In this document: positions 1 to 7,992 of the stretch, in pieces
Layout: the number at the start of each line of letters is the position of its first letter
Position numbering within the stretch: the first letter of the stretch is position 1
Assembly (NCBI GenBank): GCA_963839615.1
Contig: CAWIVY010000007.1
Location: 62,001-126,000 of the forward strand
DNA from: DASQMT01 sp963839615
Lineage (GTDB): Bacteria; Actinomycetota; Thermoleophilia; Solirubrobacterales; Solirubrobacteraceae
Length of the DNA stretch: 64,000 nucleotides
Direction: 5' to 3'
The notes under the pieces: generated by a model
Seen by the model: the letters and a program-made list of their open reading frames with translations, nothing else
The model's database searches: none
What the model was told of the DNA's origin: nothing
Made by a program: the position numbers and the translations under genes

Positions 1-1241
1 ACGCGGCGCGTGGGGCCGAACGCGAGCGCCGCCACCGGATCGGCGATGCCGGCGAAGCCCAGCTCGCCGAGATCCCAGAGCGCGACGTCGGCCAGCGCGC
101 CGACGCTGAGGTGCCCGAGCTCGTCCTCGCGGCCCAGGCAGCGGGCGCCGTGGCGCGTGGCCAGCTCGAGCGCCTGGCGCGCGGTGAGCGCCGTGGGGCC
201 GCCGGCGACGCGCGCGAGCATGAGCGCCGCGCGCAGCTCGTCGACGAGCTCGCCGCACTCGTTCGAGGCGGCGCCGTCGACGCCGAGCCCGACGGGCGCG
301 CCCGCCGCGAGCAGCGCCGCGACGGGCGCGATGCCCGCGCCCAGCCGGCCGTTGGAGGTCGGGCAGTGCGCGACGCCGGTGCCGGTCGCGCCCATCCGCT
401 GCGCCTCGCCGCCGTCGAGGTGGACGCAGTGCGCGAGCCAGACGTCGTCGCCGAGCCAGCCCAGGCTGTCGAGATACTCGAGCGGCCGCTTCCCGAACCG
501 CTCGAGGCAGAACTCCTCCTCGTCGTCGGTCTCGGCGAGATGCGTGTGCAGGCGCACGCCGCGGGCGCGGGCCAGCTCCGCCGTCTCCGCCATCAGCTCG
601 CCGCTGACCGAGAAGGGCGACGTCGGCGCGAGCGCGATCCGCACCATCGCGCCCGGCTCGGGATCGTGGAAGCGGTCGATCGCGGCGGCGCTGGCCGCGA
701 GGATCGCATCGCGCTCCTCGACGATGTCGTCGGGCGGCAGGCCGCCCTTGCTGCGGCCGAGGTCCATCGCGCCGCGGCACGGGTGGAAGCGCAGCCCGAT
801 CGCCCGCGCGGCCTCGATCTCGACCGCCAGCAGGTCGCCGGCGTGGCGCGGGAAGATGTAGTGGTGGTCGGTCGAGGTCGTGCAACCCGAGCGCGCCAGC
901 GCGGCGAGCCCGGCGCGGGCGGCGGCGTCGACGACCGCGTCGTCGATGTGCGCCCAGACGGGGTAGAGCGCGACGAGCCACTCGAACAGCGTCGCCTGCT
1001 GCGCATAGCCGCGCGTCGCGTGCTGGTAGAGGTGGTGGTGGCAGTTGACGAGCCCGGGCGTGGCGAGCTTGGCGCGCCCGTCGATCCGCCGCGCCCCCTC
1101 CGGCACGGCAGGGGCCGGGCCCGCGCCGACGGCCGTGATCCGGCCACCCTCGCAGACCACGTGGCCGTCCGCGAACTCGCGCCGCGTGGCGTCCACGGTC
1201 GCGATCGCGCAGCCCTCGATGACGGTGACGCCGGCTCTCAG
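1..1241 (-). CDS. 8-oxoguanine deaminase / ATZ-TRZ family amidohydrolase (C-terminus outside window)
   Basis: Reads as one open frame from about 1241 down through base 1, so its 3' end lies outside the window. It is a cyclic amidohydrolase of the ATZ/TRZ type, which deaminates oxidised or free guanine-type purines in the cytosol. Visible motifs are the metal-binding NCHHHLYQH after the first beta-strands (about residues 66-74), HTHLAET, AHCVHLDGGE and the GVDGAASNE loop. The divergent urate-degradation operon fits: deaminated oxoguanine is urate. The start is odd. The conserved N-terminus (VTVIEGCAIATVDA) has no ATG, GTG or TTG before it. A CTG at 1241 lies 10 nt after a TATAGA -10 element, and the first canonical codon is GTG at 1196, which would remove conserved sequence. 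Function confident at family level, exact substrate less so. Confidence 0.85.
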   Translation of the reverse strand, partial: MRAGVTVIEGCAIATVDATRREFADGHVVCEGGRITAVGAGPAPAVPEGARRIDGRAKLATPGLVNCHHHLYQHATRGYAQQATLFEWLVALYPVWAHIDDAVVDAAARAGLAALARSGCTTSTDHHYIFPRHAGDLLAVEIEAARAIGLRFHPCRGAMDLGRSKGGLPPDDIVEERDAILAASAAAIDRFHDPEPGAMVRIALAPTSPFSVSGELMAETAELARARGVRLHTHLAETDDEEEFCLERFGKRPLEYLDSLGWLGDDVWLAHCVHLDGGEAQRMGATGTGVAHCPTSNGRLGAGIAPVAALLAAGAPVGLGVDGAASNECGELVDELRAALMLARVAGGPTALTARQALELATRHGARCLGREDELGHLSVGALADVALWDLGELGFAGIADPVAALAFGPTRR

Positions 1242-1251
1242 AACGGCGGAA

Positions 1252-1259
1252 TCTATAGC
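1252..1259. promoter_or_regulatory. Bidirectional -10 element between the deaminase and urate operon
   Basis: The sequence ATCTATAGC contains TATAGC on the plus strand and TATAGA on the minus strand. Each lies 8-10 nt from the point where the conserved protein sequence of the neighbouring divergent gene begins. This matches the leaderless spacing seen elsewhere in the window. No good -35 hexamer is visible on either side. Promoter assignment is inference. Confidence 0.45.
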
Positions 1260-1312
1260 CTGCGGCGATCATCGAGATCGAGGCAGCCGACCGCCTGGAC
1301 CGCGAAGCGTTC

Positions 1313-1777
1313 GTGGCGCGCTTCGGCGGTGTCTTCGAAGCCTCGCCGTGGATCGCCGAAGCGGCCTGGGAGCGGCGCCCGTTCGGCAGCGTCGAGCGTC
1401 TCCATGCGGCGCTTGTCGGAGTCGTCGGGGCGGCGCCGCCCGCCGATCGCCTCGCGCTCATCCGGGCGCATCCCGAGCTCGCGGGCAAGGCCGCGATCGC
1501 CGGCACGCTGACGCCGGAGTCGACGCGCGAGCAGGCCGCGGCGGGGCTCGACCAGCTGACGCCCGCGCAGTACGAGCGCATCACCGGGCTCACCGCCGCG
1601 TACCGCGAGCGCTTCGGCTTCCCGTTCGTCGTCTGCGCGCGCGAGCACACGGCGGACACGATCATCGCTTCCGCCGCCCGGCGGCTGGAAGCCGACCCTG
1701 ACGAGGAGGAGCAGACCGCGTTGTCCGAGATCGCGAAGATCGCCCGCCTGCGGCTCGCCGACCTGGTGCGAGCGTGA
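1313..1777 (+). CDS. uraD: 2-oxo-4-hydroxy-4-carboxy-5-ureidoimidazoline (OHCU) decarboxylase
   Basis: Converts OHCU, the product of HIU hydrolase, to (S)-allantoin, the third step of urate degradation. The family signature is clear: RAHPELAGKAA with the catalytic His, STREQ, then the C-terminal AYRERFGFPFVVCARE. GTG 1313 is the only canonical start, but the frame is open from 1259. The upstream codons (ADRLDREAF) match the normal N-terminus of the family, so translation may begin at ATC 1268 or 1271, 8-11 nt after the TATAGC element. It overlaps the next gene by GTGA, which suggests translational coupling in a five-gene operon. Confidence 0.9.
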   Translation: MARFGGVFEASPWIAEAAWERRPFGSVERLHAALVGVVGAAPPADRLALIRAHPELAGKAAIAGTLTPESTREQAAAGLDQLTPAQYERITGLTAAYRERFGFPFVVCAREHTADTIIASAARRLEADPDEEEQTALSEIAKIARLRLADLVRA

Positions 1778-2694
1778 CCGGCGCGCGCATCAGCTACGGC
1801 AAGCTCGAGGTGCCGGTGCACTGCGTCGGCGTGGCGCCGCTGCACGGCCTGCCCGAGATCCCCGAGTCGCCGCTGCGCTCGCTCGACAGCGGACTGCTCG
1901 CCTGCGAGGTCAGCATGGAGGTGCTCGGCCAGGGATTCCTCGCCGCCTACACCGAGGGCGACAACTCGAACGTCGTCGCGACCGACACGATGAAGAACGT
2001 GATCCTGCGGCGCGCGCTCGAGCACGACGGGCCGACGCTGGAGGGCTTCCTCGACGAGCTGGGACACGGGTTCCTCGGCACCTATCCGGAGATGGAGGGC
2101 CTGCGGCTGTCGGCGCGCGAGCTGCCGTTCGCGCCGGTCCGGGTCGGCGCGCGGGAGGAGCGCAGCGACCGGCTCTTCTCGCTCGGCGGCGGCGACCACG
2201 CGGTCGCCGAGCTCGAGCTCGAACGCGCTGCGGACGGCAGCGTCGCGCTCGTCGCGCAGCGCAGCGGCCAGGTCGGTCTGCGGCTGCTCAAGACGACCGG
2301 ATCGGCCTTCACGAAGTTCGCGCGCGACGACGCGACGACGCTGCCCGAGCGTGCCGACCGGCCGCTGTACATCCACCTCGACGTCCACTGGCGCTACGCG
2401 GATCCCGAGGACGCGCTCGCCCGCGACCCGGCCCGCTTCGTCGCGCCGGCGCAGGTCCGGGACGTGGTCTGCGCAGTCTTCCACGAGTTCGTCTCGGAGT
2501 CGATCCAGCACCTCGTGCACGAGATGGGGCAGCGGCTGCTCGAGCGCTTCGGCGTGCTCGCCGAGATCTCGTTCGACGGCCAGAACCATACGCACGACCC
2601 GGTGCCGGGAAGCGATGCCGCGAGCGGCGGGCGCAAGGCGTACACCGCGGCGTTCCCCGCCTGGGGGCTGATCACCCTGGTGCTCTCGCGATGA
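1774..2694 (+). CDS. uox: Urate oxidase (cofactor-free uricase)
   Basis: Oxidises urate with O2 to 5-hydroxyisourate and H2O2 without a cofactor. At 306 residues it has normal uricase length. The first T-fold carries the hallmark EGDNSNVVATDTMKN; the second ends with FDGQNHTHDP, an expected active-site region, and a C-terminal AAFPAWGLITLVLSR. GTG start 1774 overlaps the uraD stop and its own stop overlaps the HIU hydrolase ATG (ATGA), so the order of genes follows the pathway but with uraD first. Peroxide made here would need a catalase; a Mn-catalase is encoded at 8 kb, though not in the operon. Confidence 0.95.
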   Translation: MTGARISYGKLEVPVHCVGVAPLHGLPEIPESPLRSLDSGLLACEVSMEVLGQGFLAAYTEGDNSNVVATDTMKNVILRRALEHDGPTLEGFLDELGHGFLGTYPEMEGLRLSARELPFAPVRVGAREERSDRLFSLGGGDHAVAELELERAADGSVALVAQRSGQVGLRLLKTTGSAFTKFARDDATTLPERADRPLYIHLDVHWRYADPEDALARDPARFVAPAQVRDVVCAVFHEFVSESIQHLVHEMGQRLLERFGVLAEISFDGQNHTHDPVPGSDAASGGRKAYTAAFPAWGLITLVLSR

Positions 2695-3011
2695 GCCTCA
2701 CCACGCACGTGCTCGACATCGCCAGGGGACGGCCGGCGGCCGGTGTCGCGATCGAGCTGCTGCGCGGCGACGAGCTGCTGGCGACGGCGGTGACGAACGC
2801 CGACGGTCGCACGGACGGGCCGCTGCTCGAGCGGCTCGAAGCCGGCACCTACGAGCTGCGCTTCGCCGTCGGCGACTACTTCGCCGCCGGCGCCGAGCCA
2901 CCGTTCCTGGACGTCGTCCCGGTCCGCTTCGGCGTCAGCGACCCCGACGCGCACCACCACGTGCCGCTGCTGGTCGCACCCGGCGGCTACAGCACGTACC
3001 GAGGGAGCTAG
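2691..3011 (+). CDS. uraH: 5-hydroxyisourate hydrolase (transthyretin-like)
   Basis: Hydrolyses 5-hydroxyisourate to OHCU. The 106-residue protein has the transthyretin-like layout: N-terminal TTHVLDIARGRPAAGV with the catalytic His, a central GTYELRFAVGDYF segment, HHHVPLLV and the diagnostic C-terminal YRGS tetrapeptide. The ATG overlaps the urate oxidase stop by 4 bp and the next gene begins on the base after its stop. Single-domain form, not fused to uraD as in some bacteria. Confidence 0.95.
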   Translation: MSLTTHVLDIARGRPAAGVAIELLRGDELLATAVTNADGRTDGPLLERLEAGTYELRFAVGDYFAAGAEPPFLDVVPVRFGVSDPDAHHHVPLLVAPGGYSTYRGS

Positions 3012-4217
3012 GTGCAGGTCGTCGAGCGCTGCCGCGAGCTGGCGCGGATCAGCGAGGAGGAGGGCCGCCTGACGCGCTGGTTCGGCGGGCCCGCGATGGC
3101 GCGCGCCAACGCGCTCGTCGCGCGCTGGATGACGGAGTCGGGAATGGCGGTGCGCGGCGATGCCGCCGCCAACCTCGTCGGCCACCTGCCCGGATCCGAC
3201 CCCGAAGCCGGCACGCTCTTGCTCGGCTCGCACCTCGACACGGTGCGCGACGCGGGCGCGTTCGACGGTCCGCTCGGCGTGATCGCGGCGATCGAGTGCG
3301 TCGCTCGACTGCGGGCGCAGGAGGTGAGCCTGCCGTTCGCAGTCGACGTGATCGGGTTCGCGGACGAGGAGGGGCTGCGCTTCGGCACCGCGTACCTCGG
3401 CAGCCGCGCCGTCGCGGGCACGCTCGATCCCGCGACGCTCGCCGTCGCCGACGCGGACGGCGTGACCATCGGCGACGCGCTGGCCGCGCTCGGCCGCGCC
3501 CCGGGCGAGATCGGGCGCGCCTCGCGTCGCGGCGAGCGGCTGCTCGGCTACTGCGAGCTGCACATCGAGCAGGGGCCGGTGCTCGAGCGGCAGGACGCGC
3601 CCGTCGGCATCGTGACCGCGATCGCCGGCGCCACGCGCGCCGAGCTCCACTTCGGCGGGCAGGCAGGGCATGCCGGGACCGTGCCGATGGAGCTGCGGCA
3701 CGACGCCGCCTGCGCGCTGGCCGAGTTCGTGCTCGCGGTCGAGGCCGCGGGCCGCGCCGAGGCGGGACTGGTCGCGACCGTCGGCCGGCTGGACGTGCTG
3801 CCCGGCGCTCCCAACGTGATTCCCGGCGGCGCGTCTGCCTCGCTCGACGTCCGCCACGCCGACGACGCCGTGCGCGCCGCGGCCGTCGCCGCGCTGCGCG
3901 ACCGCGCAGCCGCGATCGGCACGGCGCGCGGGGTCGCGGTCGAGTGGGACGAGCGGATGGCGGCGCCGGCGCTGGCGATGGATCCGCGCCTGACCGGCGA
4001 GCTGGCCGCGGCGGTCGCGGGCCGCGGCGTGCCGGAGGTGCGGCTGCCCAGCGGCGCCGGCCACGACGCGGTCGCGCTGTCCGAGCTGACCGGCGTCGCG
4101 ATGCTCTTCGTGCGCTGCGCGGGCGGGGTCAGCCACCACCCCGCAGAGTCCGTCGACGTCGCCGACGTGGCGGTCGCGCTCGACGTGCTCGACGACTTCC
4201 TGCGCCGCCTCGCGTGA
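3012..4217 (+). CDS. allC: Allantoate amidohydrolase (M20 peptidase family)
   Basis: Zn- or Mn-dependent M20-family hydrolase that deaminates allantoate towards ureidoglycolate, releasing ammonia. The 401-residue protein shows the metal ligands in GSHLDTV...GAFDG, the catalytic pair in GFADEEGLRFG, CELHIEQGP and the C-terminal SHHPAE His. A lid/dimerisation domain sits between. The GTG start lies directly after the uraH stop, and its own stop overlaps the allantoinase GTG. The family also contains N-carbamoyl-amino-acid hydrolases, but the neighbours make allantoate the likely substrate. Confidence 0.9.
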   Translation: MQVVERCRELARISEEEGRLTRWFGGPAMARANALVARWMTESGMAVRGDAAANLVGHLPGSDPEAGTLLLGSHLDTVRDAGAFDGPLGVIAAIECVARLRAQEVSLPFAVDVIGFADEEGLRFGTAYLGSRAVAGTLDPATLAVADADGVTIGDALAALGRAPGEIGRASRRGERLLGYCELHIEQGPVLERQDAPVGIVTAIAGATRAELHFGGQAGHAGTVPMELRHDAACALAEFVLAVEAAGRAEAGLVATVGRLDVLPGAPNVIPGGASASLDVRHADDAVRAAAVAALRDRAAAIGTARGVAVEWDERMAAPALAMDPRLTGELAAAVAGRGVPEVRLPSGAGHDAVALSELTGVAMLFVRCAGGVSHHPAESVDVADVAVALDVLDDFLRRLA

Positions 4218-5545
4218 GCACCGCCGAGCTGATCGTCCGCGGCGCGAGGATCGGCGCTGAGACAGCCGACATCGCGGCCGCCGGCGGGCAGATCGTCGCG
4301 ATCGGTCCCGAGCTGCCGGGCGGCGCGGCCGAGGAGGTCGACGCTGCGGGACTGCTCGCACTGCCCGGCGTCGTCGACGCGCACGTCCACCTCAACGACC
4401 CGGGACGCGCGGAATGGGAGGGCTTCGCGACCGGCACGAGCGCGCTCGCGGCGGGCGGCACGACGTGCGCGATCGACATGCCGCTCAACTCGATCCCGGC
4501 GACGATCGACGGCGCCGCGTTCGACGCGAAGACCCGCGCGGCGCAGGGCGCGGCCCACGTCGACGTCGCGCTCTGGGGCGGGCTGGTGCCCGGCGACCCC
4601 GACCGCCTCGACGAGCTCGCCGAGCGCGGCGTCGTCGGCTTCAAGGCGTTCATGGCCGCGAGCGGCGTGAACGAGTTCCCCGCGGCCGACGACCTCACGC
4701 TGCTCGAGGGCATGGCGCGAGCCGCCCGGCTCGGGCTGCCGGTGGCGGTGCACGCGGAGAACGAGGAGGTCACGCGCAAGCTGGCGGGACGAGCGGTTCG
4801 CGAGGGCCGCACGAGCATGGGGGACTACCTGCGGTCGCGCCCGGCCGTCGCCGAGCTGGAGGCGATCGGGCGTGCGATCGCGTTCGCGGACGAGACGCGC
4901 TGCGCGCTGCACGTGGTGCACGTATCGAGCGGCCGCGGCGTCGCGCTCGTGGCCGAGGCGCGCGCACGCGGGGTCGACGTGACGTGCGAGACCTGTCCGC
5001 ATTACCTCGTGCTCGACGCGGATGACGCCGAGCGCCTCGGAGCGGTGGCGAAGTGCGCTCCGCCGCTGCGTCCGGCGCCGGAGCGCGCGGCGCTGTGGGA
5101 GCGGCTCGACGACGTCGCGCTCGTCGCCACCGATCACTCGCCGTCGCCGGCCGACCTCAAGCAGGGCGCCGACATGTTCGCCGCGTGGGGTGGGATCGCG
5201 GGCGCGCAGACGCTGCTGGCGCTCCTCTACGACGAGGGAGTGGCGCAGCGCGGGCTGGCGCTCGAGCGGCTCGCGCAGCTCGTGGCCGCCGTCCCGGCGC
5301 GCCGCTTCGGGCTCGCGCCCGCCAAGGGCGAGCTGGCCGTCGGCGCCGACGCCGACATCGTGCTGCTCGACCCCGCCGCGACTTGGACGATCGCCCGGGA
5401 CGACCTGCTCGACCGCCACAAGCTCAGCCCGTTCAGCGGCCGGACGCTGAGCGGCCGCGTCGTGCGCACGATCCTGCGCGGCCGCACGATCGCACGCGAC
5501 GGCCGCATCACGGCGCCGCCATCCGGCCGCGTCCTGCGCCGCTGA
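4214..5545 (+). CDS. allB: Allantoinase
   Basis: Opens the allantoin ring to allantoate, the step before AllC. The protein is 443 residues. Dinuclear-metal ligands are visible in DAHVHLNDPG, the carboxylated lysine in GFKAFMA, AVHAENE, LHVVHVSS and the catalytic Asp of VATDHSPS. GTG 4214 was chosen because it gives the GTGA overlap with allC and the canonical allantoinase N-terminus (ELIVRGARI); the frame stays open far upstream only because of GC bias. Its 3' end overlaps the convergent MFS gene by 38 bp. Confidence 0.93.
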   Translation: MSTAELIVRGARIGAETADIAAAGGQIVAIGPELPGGAAEEVDAAGLLALPGVVDAHVHLNDPGRAEWEGFATGTSALAAGGTTCAIDMPLNSIPATIDGAAFDAKTRAAQGAAHVDVALWGGLVPGDPDRLDELAERGVVGFKAFMAASGVNEFPAADDLTLLEGMARAARLGLPVAVHAENEEVTRKLAGRAVREGRTSMGDYLRSRPAVAELEAIGRAIAFADETRCALHVVHVSSGRGVALVAEARARGVDVTCETCPHYLVLDADDAERLGAVAKCAPPLRPAPERAALWERLDDVALVATDHSPSPADLKQGADMFAAWGGIAGAQTLLALLYDEGVAQRGLALERLAQLVAAVPARRFGLAPAKGELAVGADADIVLLDPAATWTIARDDLLDRHKLSPFSGRTLSGRVVRTILRGRTIARDGRITAPPSGRVLRR

Positions 5546-6683
5546 TGACCGCCGCGATCCCGATCGCGTAAGCGGCCAACGCAAGGCCCGCGACGCCCGG
5601 CCACTCCCAGCGCTCGAACGCGAGCCCCGGCAGGTAGCTGCCGAACGACCCGGCGACGTAGTAGGTGCTGAAGTACAGCGCGCTCGCGAGGCCGCGGTCC
5701 TGCGCGGTCGCGGCGGCGACGCCGAGCTGGGCCGCGGTGACGCCGGAGAAGTTGCCCAGCGTGATCAGCGCCAGGCCGACCAGCACGAGCGGCAGCACGT
5801 CGACGAGCGAGAGCCCGATGCCGGTGGCCGCGAGCGCAAGGCCGCCGAGCGCGACGCCGGGCCACCCGCGCCGATCCGCGAGGCGCCCCGCGGCCGGCCC
5901 GGCCGCACCCATCACCCAGACGAGGAAGACGAGGCCCGTGATCGACGGCGCGAGCGAGAAGGGCGGGCGCTCGAGCCGGAAGTCGATGTAGGAGAACGCG
6001 CCCATGAAGGCGAAGAACAGCGAGCTCCCGGCGAGCGTCGCCGCGATCAAAGTGGGATTGCGCAGCACGCGCGCGGCGCCGCGGAGCGAGAGCGGCGTCG
6101 TACGGCGGCCGGCGCTCGGCTCCTCCGGCAGGCGCCTGCGCATCAGCAGCGTCGAGGCGAGCGGCAGGAGCGCGAGCAGCCCGAGCGCGACGCGCCAGTC
6201 CGTGGCCGCGGTCAGGAGCGCGACGCCGACCCGGCCGACCAGCCCACCGGCGACCAGCGCGGCGACGTAGTAGCCCATCGCGCGCGCACCGAGCGACGGG
6301 GTGTAGGCCTCCGTCACGTAGGGGACGCCGACCGTGATCAGGCCCGGCATGCAGAGACCCTGCAGCGCCCGCAGCGCGAGCAGCACCTCGAAGCTCGGGG
6401 CCAGCGCGACGAGCAGCGTCGGTACCACGATCGCGCCGCTGGCGAGCACGAGCGAGGCGCGCCGGCCGATGCGGTCCGACAGCGGCCCCCAGAACCAGGC
6501 GCCGACGGCCAGCGCGCCGATCACGACCGAGATGCTCAGCCCGGCCTGCGAAGGCGAGACGCCGAACTCGCGGCCGAGGTCCGGCAGGATCGCCTGGGTC
6601 GAGTACATGACGGCGAACATCGCCGCGGCGGCGACGAGGAACGGCGCCATGGCGGCGCCGCCCGCCGGCCGGTCGCCGCTCAC
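5508..6683 (-). CDS. MFS transporter (YnfM-like, 12 TM)
   Basis: A 391-residue major facilitator protein in the inner membrane. The N-terminal half contains the loop motif GPLSDRIGRRASLV between TM2 and TM3, and LQGLCMPGLITVG with AYTPSLGARAMGYYVAALV follows. Its second half holds further hydrophobic segments (TLAGSSLFFAFMGAFSYIDF). The GTG start at 6683 overlaps the stop of the upstream MFS gene by 4 bp, so the two are one transcription unit. An alternative start is ATG 12 codons in. The 3' end overlaps the allantoinase 3' end, so a purine-related substrate is possible but unproved. Confidence 0.85.
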   Translation of the reverse strand: MSGDRPAGGAAMAPFLVAAAAMFAVMYSTQAILPDLGREFGVSPSQAGLSISVVIGALAVGAWFWGPLSDRIGRRASLVLASGAIVVPTLLVALAPSFEVLLALRALQGLCMPGLITVGVPYVTEAYTPSLGARAMGYYVAALVAGGLVGRVGVALLTAATDWRVALGLLALLPLASTLLMRRRLPEEPSAGRRTTPLSLRGAARVLRNPTLIAATLAGSSLFFAFMGAFSYIDFRLERPPFSLAPSITGLVFLVWVMGAAGPAAGRLADRRGWPGVALGGLALAATGIGLSLVDVLPLVLVGLALITLGNFSGVTAAQLGVAAATAQDRGLASALYFSTYYVAGSFGSYLPGLAFERWEWPGVAGLALAAYAIGIAAVISGAGRGRMAAP

Positions 6684-7870
6684 GGCTGGGCCGGAGCGGG
6701 CGTGAGCGTCGCGCGGCGACCCGCCGAGATCCCCGCGCCGGCCGCCGCGGCGGCCACGCCTGCCAGCACCGCGACCTGCCAGCTCGCCGCGTCGGCGAGC
6801 GCGCCCGCCACGGCCGCGCCGAGCGCGAGCCCCGTGATGAGCGCGGTGAGCGGCCAGGTGTAGGCCTCCGTCTGCGCGCCCGCCGGCGCGACGGCGCCCG
6901 CCAGCTCGTTGCGCGTCGCGATCAGCGGCGCGATCATCGTGCCGGCCGGCAGCACGAGCAGCGCCATCATCAGCGGCGAGCCCGCGAGCACGAGCGGCAG
7001 CATGCAGAACGGCAGTGCCACGGCCACGCGCAGGTGCGAGCTCGCGAGCGACCCGCGGCGCGGCCGTGCGCCGTAGACCAGTCCGCCGGCGACACTGCCG
7101 ATCGACAGCAGCGCGAGCAGCACGCCCGCCAGCTCGGGTCGCCCCTCGCCGTCGGCGAAGGCGGGTAGCGCGACCTCGAGCGTGCCGAACGCGAACCCGA
7201 CCGGGAACATCGAGGCGACGAGCGTGCGGATGCCCGGCGCCGCCAGCGCGCCCAGCGGCTCACGCGGCGCCTGCGCGCGCGGCTCCTCGCCCGGCGGCAG
7301 CGCGGCGACCATCGCCGCGGTGCCGCCGACCACGGTCGCGGCGGACAGGAGCAACGCCGCCCCCGGATCGAAGAGCAGGACGAGCGCCGCTGTCAGCAGC
7401 GGCGCCATGGTGAAGATCGACTCGGTCAGCACGGAGTCCAGTGCGAACGCGCCCTGCAACAGCGCGGGCTGTCGCGCGAACAGGACCGGGTAGCGGCTGC
7501 GCAGCACCGACGACGTCGGCGGGAACGCACCCCCGGTGACCAGCGCCGCGGCGACGAGCGCTGCCGCCGGCGCACCGGCGCGCGCCAGCGCCACCAGGGC
7601 GACGAGGCCCGTCGCGTTCACCAGCGCGAGCACGAGCAGCGTGCGCACGCCGAGCGTGTCGATCAGGCGTGCCGCCACGGGCGCCCCGAGCCCGCTGCCG
7701 AGCGCCAGCGCCCCCGCCGTCGCGCCGGCGACGGCGAACGAGCCGGTCTCCGCGCGCAGCAGCAGCACGATCGCCAGGCCGTTGATCCCCATCGGCAGGC
7801 GCGCCAGCAGCGAGGTGCCGAACAGACGGCCGACATATGGCGTGCGGAGGATCTGCAGGTACCGGCGCAT
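6680..7870 (-). CDS. MFS transporter
   Basis: A 396-residue integral membrane protein with about 12 hydrophobic segments. The start ATG at 7870 gives MRRYLQILRTPYVGRLFG, the typical short cytoplasmic N-terminus of this actinobacterial MFS group. Further upstream the frame remains open only through the antisense of the catalase. The characteristic TM2-3 loop motif is weak. It is translationally coupled to the second MFS gene. A perfect palindrome 29 bp upstream suggests control by a dimeric repressor. Substrate unknown. Confidence 0.8.
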   Translation of the reverse strand: MRRYLQILRTPYVGRLFGTSLLARLPMGINGLAIVLLLRAETGSFAVAGATAGALALGSGLGAPVAARLIDTLGVRTLLVLALVNATGLVALVALARAGAPAAALVAAALVTGGAFPPTSSVLRSRYPVLFARQPALLQGAFALDSVLTESIFTMAPLLTAALVLLFDPGAALLLSAATVVGGTAAMVAALPPGEEPRAQAPREPLGALAAPGIRTLVASMFPVGFAFGTLEVALPAFADGEGRPELAGVLLALLSIGSVAGGLVYGARPRRGSLASSHLRVAVALPFCMLPLVLAGSPLMMALLVLPAGTMIAPLIATRNELAGAVAPAGAQTEAYTWPLTALITGLALGAAVAGALADAASWQVAVLAGVAAAAAGAGISAGRRATLTPAPAQP

Positions 7871-7898
7871 CGAGCGGGCCACGATACGAGCACGGCTG

Positions 7899-7917
7899 AT
7901 CTGGAACGGTTCCAGAT
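7899..7917. promoter_or_regulatory. Perfect palindromic operator upstream of the MFS pair
   Basis: ATCTGGAAC-G-GTTCCAGAT: 9-bp arms around one central base, 29 bp upstream of the ATG at 7870. The GGAAC/GTTCC half-sites resemble binding sites of TetR-type regulators. No regulator gene lies next to it. Confidence 0.5.
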
Positions 7918-7954
7918 GGTGATAGGGTCCGGGACCCCTCCCGACGCAGACGCT

Positions 7955-7980
7955 GGGGAGCCGCCGGCCGGCGGCTCCCC
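7955..7980 (-). terminator. Terminator hairpin of the catalase gene
   Basis: A perfect 26-nt palindrome (arms of 13, GGGGAGCCGCCGG) begins 13 nt past the catalase stop. There is no U-tract, as is common in high-GC actinobacteria, so it could also just stabilise the 3' end. Confidence 0.6.
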
Positions 7981-7992
7981 GCGGCGGTCGCG

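Noticed and set aside
2394..4361. Long open frame of 655 codons antisense to urate oxidase and allantoate amidohydrolase
   Set aside because: Arg/Ala/Gly-rich composition from GC codon bias; the opposite strand encodes well-conserved enzymes.
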